Assembly: GCF_015354405.1 (NCBI RefSeq) | Contig: NZ_JADKYP010000024.1 | Coordinates: forward strand, 1 to 64,000 | DNA from: Nocardia sp. BSTN01 | Lineage (GTDB): Bacteria; Actinomycetota; Actinomycetes; Mycobacteriales; Mycobacteriaceae | Direction: 5' to 3' | Length of the DNA stretch: 64,000 bases | Shown: positions 20,141 through 29,418 of the stretch, in pieces | Layout: each line of letters starts with the position of its first letter | Numbering within the stretch: the first letter of the stretch is position 1 | Notes under the pieces: model-generated | Seen by the model: only the letters and a program-made list of their open reading frames with translations | Databases searched by the model: none | Told to the model about the DNA's origin: nothing | Position numbers and translations under genes: made by a program

Positions 20141-20847
20141 CGGGCGCGCGCAAGAGCTACGCCCACCACAGCGCACCGGTCCTCGACGGCGTCGATCTGG
20201 AGATCGCGACGGGCGAGTCGCTGGTGATTCTCGGCCCCAGCGGCAGCGGCAAATCGACGTTGCTGCGGATCATCGCCGGACTGGACCGGCTCGACGGCGG
20301 CAGCATCGGCTGGGGCGAAGGGCGGCAGGCGAACCCGGCCACCGGCATGGTGTTCCAGCAGCCACTGCTGATGCCGTGGCTGACCGTGCGCGACAACGTC
20401 CGATTCGGCGGCCGATTCGACCGCCACCGCGGCGATTTCGATCCCGCGGCGGCGGACGCACTGCTCGAGCGTTTCGGCCTGGCCGGACTGGCCGACCGGA
20501 TGCCCGATCAGCTCTCCGGCGGACAGGCGCAGCGGGTCGCGGTGATGCGGGCCGTCGCGGTGCGGCCGCGGCTGCTACTGCTCGACGAACCCTTCAGCGC
20601 CCTGGACCCGGCGGTACGCGCCGACCTGCAGGACTGGCTCGCCACCCTGGTCGCCGACCTCGGCTGCACCACCGTCCTGGTCACCCACGATGTCGACGAG
20701 GCGCTGCGGTTGGGCGACCGGATCGTGCTGATCGGACACGGCGGCACCGTGCGCGCTCAATTCCCGCGCCCCACCTCGGACGACGAGCGGAACACGCTGC
20801 GCCACAGCATCATCGACCGCTATCGCGATATGTCGGTGGCGGTATGA
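20116..20847 (+). CDS. ABC transporter ATPase, sulfonate/nitrate class
   Basis: This 243-residue ATPase has Walker A GPSGSGKST (40-48), signature LSGGQ (133-137) and Walker B LLLLDEP (153-159). It begins 25 bases inside the end of the flavoprotein gene and its stop overlaps the next start (ATGA). It belongs to the SsuB/TauB group and is the second such ATPase in the window; the two are clearly different proteins, so this is not a recent duplication. Confidence 0.92.
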   Translation: MGTVAVRLAGARKSYAHHSAPVLDGVDLEIATGESLVILGPSGSGKSTLLRIIAGLDRLDGGSIGWGEGRQANPATGMVFQQPLLMPWLTVRDNVRFGGRFDRHRGDFDPAAADALLERFGLAGLADRMPDQLSGGQAQRVAVMRAVAVRPRLLLLDEPFSALDPAVRADLQDWLATLVADLGCTTVLVTHDVDEALRLGDRIVLIGHGGTVRAQFPRPTSDDERNTLRHSIIDRYRDMSVAV

Positions 20848-21989
20848 GACGGCCCGTGATCTCGCGGCGTGGCCTGCTGTGTGGGTGCGCCGGACTCGTC
20901 GCCGCCGGTGGGCTGGCCGGAGTGGCCGACCTCGGCGTGGCCGCGGCCGACCGCCGCGGTACGAGCGGTGAGCGGCTGCGGATCGGATATCTGCCGATCA
21001 CCGACGCCGCCCCGCTGCTGATCGCCGAGCGCGGCACCCAACTCGCCCAGCCCGTGCTGTTCCGCAGCTGGTCGGCGCTCGCCGAGGCATTCCTCACCCG
21101 CCAAGTCGATATCGTGCACCTGCTGATGCCGATGGCGATCCAGTTGCGGTTCGGGCTGGGCGTGCCGGCTCGGATCCTGGGCTGGAACCACACCAACGGT
21201 TCCGCGCTGACCGTCGCTCCCGGCATCACCGAGCTGGGACAACTGGCCGGAACACAGGTGGCGATCCCGTTCTGGTGGTCGATCCACAACATCGTGATTC
21301 AACAGCTGTTGCGCGCCAACGGTTTACGACCGGTGATCCGTGGAGCGGCGTCGCGCTCCGCGGGCACGGTCGAGCTGATCGTGATGAGCCCCTCGGATAT
21401 GATCCCGGCCCTGGCCAACGGGTCCATCAGCGCCTTCACCGTCGCCGACCCGTTCAACGCGGGGGCGGAACTGCGCGGCGTGGGACGGATCCACCGCTTT
21501 CTCGGCGACATCTGGCGCGACCACGCCTGCTGTGCGCTGGTGATGCATCAGGATGTGCTGGACACCCGGCCCGACGTCGCGCAGGCGGTGGCGGATTCGG
21601 TGATTGCCGCGCAGCGGCGGATCGGCGCCGACCGCCCCGCGGCGGCGAAGCAACTCGCGGGCCGGTACCTGCCACAGCCGCTGGGCGCGATCACCAAGGC
21701 GCTGACCTATTCCGACCGGATCCCGGTCCGGCATCCCGATTGGCACCCTCAGCGAATCGGCTTCCAGCCCTTCCCTTTTCCGAGTTTCACCGCCGCGCTG
21801 GCCACCGCCATGCACGACACCGTCGTCGACGGCGACACCCGCTTCCTGTCCCGTCTCGATCCGGCGAGCGCGCACGGCGAACTCGTCGACGACCGGTTCG
21901 TCCGGGCCGCCCTGGACCGTGCGGGCGGGCCCGCCGCGTTCGGGCTGCCGGCGGGGCTCATCCGCACCGAGGAGATCGATCCATCGTGA
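20844..21989 (+). CDS. ABC substrate-binding protein with Tat signal
   Basis: This 381-residue binding protein begins with a twin-arginine signal (SRRGLLCGCAGLVAAGG), so it is probably exported folded through Tat. The mature domain is NMT1/SsuA-like (LRIGYLPITDAAPLLIA). It overlaps the ATPase gene by 4 bp and the permease by 4 bp (GTGA). Many relatives in this group bind nitrate, sulfonates or aromatic sulfur compounds; the ligand is not determinable here. Confidence 0.88.
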   Translation: MRRPVISRRGLLCGCAGLVAAGGLAGVADLGVAAADRRGTSGERLRIGYLPITDAAPLLIAERGTQLAQPVLFRSWSALAEAFLTRQVDIVHLLMPMAIQLRFGLGVPARILGWNHTNGSALTVAPGITELGQLAGTQVAIPFWWSIHNIVIQQLLRANGLRPVIRGAASRSAGTVELIVMSPSDMIPALANGSISAFTVADPFNAGAELRGVGRIHRFLGDIWRDHACCALVMHQDVLDTRPDVAQAVADSVIAAQRRIGADRPAAAKQLAGRYLPQPLGAITKALTYSDRIPVRHPDWHPQRIGFQPFPFPSFTAALATAMHDTVVDGDTRFLSRLDPASAHGELVDDRFVRAALDRAGGPAAFGLPAGLIRTEEIDPS

Positions 21990-22753
21990 ATACCGTCGCC
22001 GTTCACCCACGTGTGCGCGCCGTGGCCTGGTGGCCGCGCTTGGCCGCCGTCGTCGCCGCGATCGTGCTGTGGTGGGTACTCACCGATCTGGTGGCCGGAC
22101 CGCAGTCGTTGCTGCGTGAATTCGGGCCGCAGCATGTGCCCGGAGCCATCACCGGACTGTTCGATCGCGGTGTATTGCTCCCCGATATCGCGGTGAGCAT
22201 GTGGCGGCTGCTGGTGGGATTGCTGATCGCGGTCACCGTCGGCGTTCCGCTGGGGCTGCTGCTCGGATTGCACGCCGCCACCGAATCGGCGGTCGCGCCG
22301 GTGGTGCAATTTCTGCGGATGATCTCACCGCTGTCGTGGGCGCCGATCGCGGTGGCGCTGTTCGGGATCGGGCATCAGCCGGTGATCTTTCTGGTGGCCG
22401 CGGCCTCCGTCTGGCCGGTCGTGCTGAACACCGCCGCGGGCGTGCGCGCCATCGATCCGGGCCTGCTGCTGGTGGCGCGGTCGTTCGGCGCGACCCGGCG
22501 TGAGCAGTTGACCTCGGTGATCCTGCCCGCGATCCGCGGGCCGGTGCAGACCGGATTCCGCGTCGGGCTCGGCATCGCCTGGGTGGTGCTGGTTCCGGCG
22601 GAGATGCTCGGCGTGCGGTCCGGCCTCGGCTATCAGATCCTCAATGCCCGCGACCAGCTCGCCTACGACCAGGTGATGGCGGTCATCGTGGTGATCGGCG
22701 TGATCGGGTTCGTGCTGGACTCCCTCGCCCGGGCGGCGCTGGACCGGCGCTGA
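21986..22753 (+). CDS. ABC transporter permease, sulfonate/nitrate class
   Basis: This 255-residue inner-membrane protein has about six hydrophobic segments and the EAA loop (VARSFGATRREQLTSVILPAI). It starts with GTG 21986 overlapping the stop of the binding-protein gene. It is the last gene of the five-gene overlapping operon that starts at 18591. A perfect hairpin follows immediately. Confidence 0.9.
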   Translation: MNTVAVHPRVRAVAWWPRLAAVVAAIVLWWVLTDLVAGPQSLLREFGPQHVPGAITGLFDRGVLLPDIAVSMWRLLVGLLIAVTVGVPLGLLLGLHAATESAVAPVVQFLRMISPLSWAPIAVALFGIGHQPVIFLVAAASVWPVVLNTAAGVRAIDPGLLLVARSFGATRREQLTSVILPAIRGPVQTGFRVGLGIAWVVLVPAEMLGVRSGLGYQILNARDQLAYDQVMAVIVVIGVIGFVLDSLARAALDRR

Positions 22754-22754
22754 C

Positions 22755-22787
22755 CGCGTCCCGACAGGGTGATGTCGCCGGGACGCG
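22755..22787. terminator. Hairpin between convergent genes
   Basis: CGCGTCCCG (22755-22763) pairs perfectly with CGGGACGCG (22779-22787) around a 15-base loop. It lies between the convergent permease and Eis genes. No T-run is present, as often in high-GC actinobacteria. Confidence 0.5.
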
Positions 22788-22792
22788 CCGGA

Positions 22793-24004
22793 TCAGAAGT
22801 AGGTGCCGGCGAACGGCGCCGCGGTGGTGGCGAACAGCGCGTCCGCGGCATCGACTGCGCCACTGCGGTTTTCGGTAACCCGCCCGGCGAGGGCCAGCTG
22901 CCGCCAGGTGGAGCCGCCGAGATAGACCGCGGCCAGCGTGGCCACATCGGTGCTGAGGTCGGCGGGTGCGCCGACGCGGGTCACCGCATCGGCGGCGATG
23001 CGGTAGGAACCGGAGTTGGCGGGCAGCACGTCGTCGGTCACCGCGAGCACCACCGGCCGCGCTTCGCGGTACGTGCGCCGCGCCAGGGCGGTGAGTACAT
23101 CGACCAGTCGCAGCCAGGTCTCGTCGTGCACTCCGGCGACGGTGACCACCCGCTCGTCGGCGAACATGTGCCGCAGCGGGCTGTCGACAGGTGCGAAGGT
23201 GACCACGATCCGGTCGACGATGTCGTGGGTGAGCAAATGGCGCAGCAATCCGCAGTAGGCCGCGGGGGTGGCGGCCACCCAGTCGTCGACGACGGCCGTG
23301 CGCTGCGGATTCCGCGGCCAGCCGGTGCCCTCGGCGGCACGATAACGCAGGAAGCCGTCCTCGGCGCCCGGTTCGCCGTGTACCACGGTCCAGCCGCCGC
23401 TGCCGGCCACCAATTCCTGGAACCGCCACCAGTACGGCGGCCGGTCGATCGCGCCGGTCCACGAGATATCCGCGGCCGCATAGATTTTCGCGAGTGTCTC
23501 CCACCGGTTCCGGGGATCGGGATACCGCACCGGCCCGCCCGGGGCGACGGTGTCGCGCAGCCGCGCGTGCCGCCGATCCAGTTCGAGCGTGGCATACGAT
23601 CCGGCCACGCCGTAGCCGAACCGTTCGTAGATGCCGCCCTGGGTGGCACGCAGACTCGCGACCACCTCGCCGCGTTCGGCGATATCGGCGAGCTGGCGCC
23701 GCAACAGCGCGCTCACGACACCCCGGCGGGTGTGGGTCGGCAGCACCCCGACATGTGTGACGGCCGCGTGCGGAACACGCTCCCCACCGGCAACGACGAG
23801 CCAACTGGTGTAGGCGTCGGCGGCGCCGACCAACTGCCCGTCCAGCCGCGCCCCGAGCGTTCGTCCGGGCTCGACCAGCCCGTCGGCGTCGGCGGGCAGC
23901 GGCGGCACTCCGACCATCGCCGTGCGAAAGATATCTCCGGCCGCGCGCACGTCGCCGGGATCGGTCAGTGTCTCGAGTTCGACGGCTGTCGTGCCGCTGG
24001 TCAT
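22793..24004 (-). CDS. eis: Eis-family GNAT N-acetyltransferase
   Basis: This 403-residue protein matches the Eis family: an N-terminal GNAT domain with the acetyl-CoA loop VTHVGVLPTHTRRGVVSALL (about 82-101), a second GNAT-like domain and a C-terminal sterol-carrier-like domain. It ends in phenylalanine, as in mycobacterial Eis where the terminal carboxylate is catalytic. Eis acetylates aminoglycosides at several amines and has other amine substrates. The start follows GGAGGTGACGA. Confidence 0.9.
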   Translation of the reverse strand: MTSGTTAVELETLTDPGDVRAAGDIFRTAMVGVPPLPADADGLVEPGRTLGARLDGQLVGAADAYTSWLVVAGGERVPHAAVTHVGVLPTHTRRGVVSALLRRQLADIAERGEVVASLRATQGGIYERFGYGVAGSYATLELDRRHARLRDTVAPGGPVRYPDPRNRWETLAKIYAAADISWTGAIDRPPYWWRFQELVAGSGGWTVVHGEPGAEDGFLRYRAAEGTGWPRNPQRTAVVDDWVAATPAAYCGLLRHLLTHDIVDRIVVTFAPVDSPLRHMFADERVVTVAGVHDETWLRLVDVLTALARRTYREARPVVLAVTDDVLPANSGSYRIAADAVTRVGAPADLSTDVATLAAVYLGGSTWRQLALAGRVTENRSGAVDAADALFATTAAPFAGTYF

Positions 24005-24232
24005 TCGTCACCTCCGAGGTCGCGCGCGAGCATGCCCACGTGCTGTGGGTCCCGGACCACGGTAGCGGGCGACCGTGTGCGGGGAACACGGCTCGGCGTA
24101 GCGGTACGGGTCTCGACGTCGCTCCAGGCCGGGTCACGACGCTTACCGTGATCGGATTCGCCGGCGGGTTGCCTTCGGCTCCGGCTGATCCCAACCGGTG
24201 ACCGTGCCGGCCCGGTGGTCGAAGCTGAGCAC

Positions 24233-25597
24233 ATGTCTCGCGCACTGCATCTGGCCGGATTTCTGATCGCGTCGCACGTCACCCATTCGCATGCGGCCTG
24301 GCGGCATCCCGGCTCGGAGACCGACTATCTGGGGCCGGGGTACTACCGCCGGGTGGCGCAGACGCTGGAGCGCGGCAAATTCGACTTCCTGTTCTTCGCC
24401 GACCTGCTGGCCACGCCGGTGCGCTACGGCGACGACATCCGGGTGCCGTTGCGCAGTGGTACCCAGGCGTCGGCCACGATCGATCCGGCGCTGGTGGCGG
24501 CCGGGCTGGCGAATGTGACCGACCGGATCGGCCTCGCGATCACCAAGTCCACCACCTACTTTCATCCATACGAGGTGGCGCGGATCTTCGGGACGCTGGA
24601 TCACCTCTCGGGTGGGCGCGCGGCGTGGAATGTGGTCACCTCGCTCAATCAGGCGGAGGCGCAGAACTTCGGTCTCGACAACCATCTGGGCCACGACGAA
24701 CGCTACGAGCGGGCGCAGGAATTTCTCGAGGTGGCCTACCGCCTGTGGGGTAGCTGGGAACCCGATGCGCTCGTGCAGGACAAGGCGTCCGGGGTCTTCG
24801 CCGATCCGGACAAGGTGCACGTGGTCGACCATGCCGGAACCTGGTTCAAGACGCGGGGGCCGCTGACCGTGCCGCATTCGCCGCAGAGCCGGCCGGTGAT
24901 CATCCAGGCCGGATCTTCGCCTGTCGGTAAGGATTTCGCCGCGCGCTGGGCCGAGGCGGTCTTCGAGATCGATCCGACTCCGGAGGGCCGTCGCGCCTAC
25001 TACGACGACCTCAAATCGCGGGCCTCCGACTTCGGTCGCAACCCGGACGACATCAAGATCTTCCCGTCGTTCGTGCCGTTCGTGGGCGAGACCGAGTCGA
25101 TCGCCCGGGAGAAGCAGGCCTTCCACAACGAACTCGCCGATCCTGTCTCCGGCCTCATCACACTGTCGGTGCACACCGACCACGACTTCTCGCGTTACGA
25201 CCTCGACGCGCCGATCGAGGACGTGGTGGTGCCGGGTACCCAGGGGCTGTTCGACGTGGCCCGCCGGCTCAGCGTCCGGGACAATCTGACGCTGCGCTAT
25301 ATCGGCCGGCTGTACGCGCAGGGCGTGCTGCTGCCGCAGTTCGTCGGCACGCCCGAACAGATCGCCGACCAGATCGAGGAGGGTTTCCACGGCGGCGAGG
25401 CCGACGGCTACATTCTGTCCGCCGCGCAGGCGCCGGGCACCTTCAACGATTTCGTCGATCTGGTGGTGCCGGAACTGCAGCGCCGCGGCCTGTTCCGCAC
25501 CGACTACACCGGCACGACGCTGCGCGATCACCTGGGCTTGAGTCCGGCGAGTCTCGACCCGGTGGCGCGCGGTGGGGTCGTGCGGGCCGGCGCTTGA
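24233..25597 (+). CDS. FMNH2-dependent monooxygenase, NtaA/SnaA/DszA family
   Basis: This 454-residue luciferase-fold protein matches two-component monooxygenases (nitrilotriacetate monooxygenase A, DszA). It carries the family motifs HAAWRHP, SRxFDFLFFAD-like RGKFDFLFFAD, WNVVTSLN and QAGSSPVGKDFAA. These enzymes need reduced FMN from a separate reductase, which is not encoded nearby. With the two sulfonate-type importers this points to oxidation of an organosulfur or amine-carboxylate compound. ATG 24233 starts the conserved region; an in-frame GTG at 24215 is possible. Confidence 0.88.
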   Translation: MSRALHLAGFLIASHVTHSHAAWRHPGSETDYLGPGYYRRVAQTLERGKFDFLFFADLLATPVRYGDDIRVPLRSGTQASATIDPALVAAGLANVTDRIGLAITKSTTYFHPYEVARIFGTLDHLSGGRAAWNVVTSLNQAEAQNFGLDNHLGHDERYERAQEFLEVAYRLWGSWEPDALVQDKASGVFADPDKVHVVDHAGTWFKTRGPLTVPHSPQSRPVIIQAGSSPVGKDFAARWAEAVFEIDPTPEGRRAYYDDLKSRASDFGRNPDDIKIFPSFVPFVGETESIAREKQAFHNELADPVSGLITLSVHTDHDFSRYDLDAPIEDVVVPGTQGLFDVARRLSVRDNLTLRYIGRLYAQGVLLPQFVGTPEQIADQIEEGFHGGEADGYILSAAQAPGTFNDFVDLVVPELQRRGLFRTDYTGTTLRDHLGLSPASLDPVARGGVVRAGA

Positions 25598-25678
25598 TCC
25601 GCCGCTGACTCCGCACAGGTGTCGGCAGATCTGCATCGCGTGCACGGCCGACCGCACGGACGAGCGCTCACCGGCCCG

Positions 25679-25996
25679 TCAGCTCGCCGCCGCCATCGCC
25701 CGCCACGCCTTTCTCGCGCGGGAGCGGGCTCGCGGTGCGGCGTATTCGATTCGCCGACGCGCCTCGGAGGCGCTGATGCGCAGTAGATCACTCAACAGCT
25801 CCGCCGTGTCCCGGTAGCCGGTGTCGGCGGCGAGACCGCGGCGCTCGGCCTCGGCGACGGCCGCGACCATGGCCGCACCCAATCGACGCCGGCGGCGTTC
25901 GGTTTCGACGAGGGTGCGCAGCAAGTCGACATCGGCCAGTTCCGACCATCCCCGTGCCGGAGCATTCGGTGCCAATGCAGTCGAATGTGTGTTCAC
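25679..25996 (-). CDS. Truncated DUF222 (13E12-type) protein
   Basis: This 105-residue frame matches only the N-terminus of the DUF222/13E12 family (ETERRRRRLGAAMVAAVAEAERRGL, then an ISASEARRRI helix). Full-length members have about 400-500 residues and usually end in an HNH nuclease domain, which is missing. The frame is intact to its stop, so it may be a remnant or a small independent regulator. The family is highly repeated in mycolate actinobacteria and prone to recombination. Confidence 0.6.
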   Translation of the reverse strand: MNTHSTALAPNAPARGWSELADVDLLRTLVETERRRRRLGAAMVAAVAEAERRGLAADTGYRDTAELLSDLLRISASEARRRIEYAAPRARSRARKAWRAMAAAS

Positions 25997-26281
25997 GCGA
26001 GGGAGCCTACCGCATGCTCGAACGTTTGTTCGATATTCGACGCGTCCAGCGAGGCGAACTTCTTGGAGCCGGTGCAGTGCGCTCGAAGCCGAGCCGTGTC
26101 AGTGGGCGTCTCTACGCTGCCGTGGATGAGCTGTTTGCGAACCAGGCCGCACCGCACCGCGGCCGACCCTTTCGCCCTCGCGGTGGTCGACACCGATCCC
26201 GTTGAGTTCAGCACTCCGCCTTCATCCAGCACCCGGCTGCCGGGCGATGGTGGGCTCTCGTCGGTGGGGGTGGTGTGAGAC

Positions 26282-27376
26282 GTGTTCCGGTTCGATGGCG
26301 AGGTAGGAGTCTCCTACGGCCAGCTCTATGTTTCGAGTGTCCCTGGACCCGCCCCCCGCATGCATGACGCGTTCGCCGGCCAGAGCTCAGGACTGTGCGG
26401 CGCTGCGGTACCCGGCGCCCTTTTCCTGCGCACCGGTTTGCACTCCGGCGCTGTCGGTTTCACCGTCGAAGTGCTTCGCCAGGCTCCCCCGCTCGATCCG
26501 GCATACGAGGACATCGTGGAGGTCTCCTTCTACCCGGCCTCGGATCAGAGCTTCCTGGTGCGGTGGGCCGGCGAGGCCCGCTGGGAACTGGACTTGAAAG
26601 AAGGGATCGACTACCGGGTGCGGTACTGCGCGCAGGGTATGGACCAGGCACGTGAGCAGGACGTCAGACTCGACGATGAGCCACTACTGGACCGTTACCT
26701 GCTGCAGTTCTGGCCCGCCCCGCCCGAACCGGACCGCATAGTGCGCCAGACCTCGCAGAACGCGGCCTATGCCCATGACTACGCCCGCCGGCAACCCGAG
26801 GTCGAGTTCCGTGTGCGGTCCATCATGGCGCAACGACGGGCATACCTCACCGGCACTGCCGCCGAATCGTTTCGCGACGCCGAATCGCCGGACGAGAGCG
26901 TAGATGTGGCGGTCATCTCCCGCGAGGCCGATCCCCGGTCTGTCCGCGAGCAGTTGACATCGCTGAGCGCCTATCCCGCGGCGCTGCCCTGGGATTGGGT
27001 CACCGCGTTCGACGCCGAGCATGCCGAGGACGACCGCGCCGGCTACATCCAAGCGTTCCTCGAAGAGATCGGTGAGCACGCCTTTGCCCGCGGTGCTGTC
27101 CTGGCGTCGCTGGATTCCAGGCAGGACTACTGTCTGGCTTTCGTGACATCGGCCCAGTTCGAACAGCTCTCGCGGCTTCTCACCGGACACGGGATGGGCG
27201 TCCAAAGCGTGCGGTTGGGCCTCTGGACACCACGCATGCACCCGGAACAGAGCGCCGCGATCAGAGCCTGGGCCAGGGCCAACGGCCCGGAATCCCCAGT
27301 GACGCGCATAGTGAGCACGGCCCCGCTCGAAAGCTCCGGCGCACCCGAGGAGTCCGAACCGGGATCGCTGGCCTGA
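26282..27376 (+). CDS. Hypothetical actinobacterial protein, 364 residues
   Basis: The protein is soluble, with no signal peptide or membrane segment. The N-terminal 170 residues (SYGQLYVSS, FAGQSSGLCGAAVPGALFL, YLLQFWPAPPEPDRIVRQTS) resemble a conserved family of unknown function found in streptomycetes. The rest (about 200-345) looks like a separate alpha/beta unit and I do not recognise it. GTG 26282 starts the conserved region, behind a purine-rich stretch. The next gene starts 23 bases after its stop. Confidence 0.7.
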   Translation: MFRFDGEVGVSYGQLYVSSVPGPAPRMHDAFAGQSSGLCGAAVPGALFLRTGLHSGAVGFTVEVLRQAPPLDPAYEDIVEVSFYPASDQSFLVRWAGEARWELDLKEGIDYRVRYCAQGMDQAREQDVRLDDEPLLDRYLLQFWPAPPEPDRIVRQTSQNAAYAHDYARRQPEVEFRVRSIMAQRRAYLTGTAAESFRDAESPDESVDVAVISREADPRSVREQLTSLSAYPAALPWDWVTAFDAEHAEDDRAGYIQAFLEEIGEHAFARGAVLASLDSRQDYCLAFVTSAQFEQLSRLLTGHGMGVQSVRLGLWTPRMHPEQSAAIRAWARANGPESPVTRIVSTAPLESSGAPEESEPGSLA

Positions 27377-27399
27377 TGTGGGTCTGAGAGGGTCGCCAC

Positions 27400-28287
27400 A
27401 TGAAAATCGGTGTCGCACTTCCGCAAATGGCGCCCGGCTACGGGCCGGGTACGACGCTCGACTGGGCCCGGCGAATCGACGCGGGCCCGTTCTCGAGCGT
27501 TTCCGTGGGTGAGCGGGTGACGTTCTCGAATCCGGAGATGGTCGCGACGCTGGGTGCCTGCGCGGCGGTCACCGAGCGAGTGCAGGTTCTGGCGAATCTC
27601 TGGGTGCTCCCACAGCATCCGATGGCGATGGTCGCCCAGCAGATCGGCACCCTCGACCAGCTCGCGAACGGCCGCCTCGAGGTCGCGGTCGGTGTCGGCG
27701 CTCGCGAGCACGACTACCGCGCTCTGGGTGCCGAATTCGAGCGACGGCACCAGCAGCTCGACGACAAGGTCGCCGAGCTGAAGTCGCTGCTCGACGGCGA
27801 TCCCCCGTTCGAGGGCGCGGACCCGGTGGGGCCGGCGTGCGTGCAGCCCGGTGGGCCGATCATCCTCGCCGGAGCGATGGGGCCGAAAGCGATGCGCCGG
27901 GCGGCGCGGTGGGCCGACGGCATCTCCGGCTTCAGCATCGCGGGTGACGCCGAGGAGATCGCCAAGGTGAGCGAGCTCGCCGACCGCTGCTGGGCCGAGG
28001 CCGGTCGTACGACGAAGCCACGCAAGGTCAGTGGCTGCTTCACCGCGCTGGGCGTCCCCGATGCGTCCGAGGCGCTGCGCTCCTTCACTGCTCGCTACCT
28101 CGGCTTCCTCGGACCCGACCTGGCCGATCTGGTCGCCGCGTCGGCGCGCGCGTCGAGTCCCGAGGTGCTCGCCGGGATTCTCGACGGCGCGGAGCGGGCC
28201 GGCTGTGACGAGTTCATCCTGGTCCCGGCCGTCACCGACCTGAACTTCCTCGAGGTTGCGTGCGAGGTGGTGGCCGCACGGCCTTGA
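27400..28287 (+). CDS. LLM-class (F420-type) oxidoreductase
   Basis: This 295-residue protein has the luciferase-like TIM-barrel with the start MKIGVALPQMAPGY and the VLANLWVLPQHPMAMVAQQIGTLDQLANGRLEVAVGVG core typical of actinobacterial F420-dependent reductases and dehydrogenases. The substrate is unknown. It follows the orphan gene closely on the same strand and is convergent with the MarR gene. Confidence 0.83.
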   Translation: MKIGVALPQMAPGYGPGTTLDWARRIDAGPFSSVSVGERVTFSNPEMVATLGACAAVTERVQVLANLWVLPQHPMAMVAQQIGTLDQLANGRLEVAVGVGAREHDYRALGAEFERRHQQLDDKVAELKSLLDGDPPFEGADPVGPACVQPGGPIILAGAMGPKAMRRAARWADGISGFSIAGDAEEIAKVSELADRCWAEAGRTTKPRKVSGCFTALGVPDASEALRSFTARYLGFLGPDLADLVAASARASSPEVLAGILDGAERAGCDEFILVPAVTDLNFLEVACEVVAARP

Positions 28288-28429
28288 TCCTCGTGGAGTG
28301 CGCCGACAGAGTATCGGCGATGGAAGGCCTTCGGGTTTGCTCGACTGGTCGGCGCCTCAGCGCACACCTATCGGCGACGGGTGCAGGCTGCGTGGTGGTG
28401 ACCCGCCTGGGGCGCGAGTCGGACCGCTT

Positions 28430-28918
28430 TCACCTCGGTGCGCGGCGTGCTCGGCGTCGTCGTTGCAGGCCGGGGTGTACGCCGGCGGGCAGGCCCGCGT
28501 GGGCGGCGATGCGTTGCAGTAGCGGCAGTAGCTCGGCTCGTTCGGTCTCGTCCAGCGGTGCGAGAACCTCCGATTCCAGTGCGTCGGCTTCGGATTGCAT
28601 CGACTCGAGGACCTGGCGTGCGTTGTCGGTGAGATGGACCGCGTGCGCGCGCCGGTCGGCCGGATGTGGCCGGCGGGTCACCAGTGCGCGTTCTTCCAGC
28701 TCGTCGACCAGTCCGACCATCGCGTTGCGGTGGACTCGCAGCAGATCCGCGAGTTCCTGCTGACTGCGGCCGTCCGCGACGGCCAGCTGGGTGAGGACCG
28801 CGAAGTGGGCCGGGTCCAGATCCAATCGCGCCAGCTGCTCGGTGAGCTGGTACGACACGTGGAAACCGATCTGCGACAACAGGAATGCCGCGCGTGAGTC
28901 CAGCGGCCGGTTCGTCAT
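28430..28918 (-). CDS. MarR-family regulator
   Basis: This 162-residue protein has the MarR winged helix (about 35-100) with the SQQELADLLRVHRNAMVGLVDELE recognition region and the wing RRPHPADRRAHAVHLT. It is divergent from a monooxygenase gene, and the space between holds two copies of a 14-base sequence, likely its operators. The ATG at 28918 has GGAGG only two bases upstream, so an in-frame GTG nine bases earlier could be the real start. The C-terminal tail is arginine-rich. Confidence 0.88.
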   Translation of the reverse strand: MTNRPLDSRAAFLLSQIGFHVSYQLTEQLARLDLDPAHFAVLTQLAVADGRSQQELADLLRVHRNAMVGLVDELEERALVTRRPHPADRRAHAVHLTDNARQVLESMQSEADALESEVLAPLDETERAELLPLLQRIAAHAGLPAGVHPGLQRRRRARRAPR

Positions 28919-28942
28919 GACCTCCACACTAGCAATCCAACA

Positions 28943-28997
28943 TGATTGCCACCTAAGAGTATTGACATAAATTGTGATTGTCACTTAGCGTGACAAT
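28943..28997. promoter_or_regulatory. Duplicated MarR-type operator
   Basis: TGATTGCCACCTAG-like sequence at 28943-28957 recurs as TGATTGTCACTTAG at 28975-28988, 32 bases or about three helical turns apart. The second copy is part of a perfect 8-bp inverted repeat (ATTGTCAC, five-base spacer, GTGACAAT; 28977-28997) that ends at the ATG of the next gene. A TTGACA hexamer lies at 28962-28967. Confidence 0.6.
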
Positions 28998-29360
28998 ATG
29001 ACGAATTCCAGCATCCCCTCCGTTCCTGACACCGACGCGCCGGTGACAGTGATCAACACGATGTCGGTACCCGTGGCCCAGCAGGACCTGTTCCTGCAGC
29101 GCTGGCGTGACAGCGCCCAGTACATGGCGGCCGCCGCCGGTTTCCGCCGAACCCGGATGTTCCAGGCGGCCGGTGAGGCGGCCGAGGCGGTCTTCGTCAA
29201 CGTGGGGGATTGGGACAGCGGCGCCGCCCTCCGTAACGCGCTCGGCACGGCGGAATGGCGGGAATTGACGCTGCGGATGCAGAACGATCTCGACCTCACC
29301 GCCCGGCCGATGATCTTCCATCCCACGCTCGAACTGGGCCCCGGCGACATGTTGTCCTAG
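28998..29360 (+). CDS. Antibiotic biosynthesis monooxygenase-type (ABM) protein
   Basis: This 120-residue protein has the small dimeric ferredoxin-like ABM fold (VINTMSVPVAQQDLFLQRWRDSA, then FVNVGDWDSGAALRNAL). Such proteins act as small oxygenases or as damage-control proteins for reactive quinones. The ATG directly follows the operator repeat, so the mRNA may have a very short leader. It is probably repressed by the divergent MarR protein. Start and length are normal for the family. Confidence 0.8.
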   Translation: MTNSSIPSVPDTDAPVTVINTMSVPVAQQDLFLQRWRDSAQYMAAAAGFRRTRMFQAAGEAAEAVFVNVGDWDSGAALRNALGTAEWRELTLRMQNDLDLTARPMIFHPTLELGPGDMLS

Positions 29361-29418
29361 CGGGCCGGATGCCTTGTGGGGCAACAGTTCACGGTCTGAA
29401 CGTCACAGGAGAACAACC

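Noticed and set aside
22769-24151. Plus-strand frame of 460 codons opposite the Eis gene
   Set aside because: It is the shadow of the acetyltransferase gene; the translation is glycine/histidine/arginine-rich without any motif.
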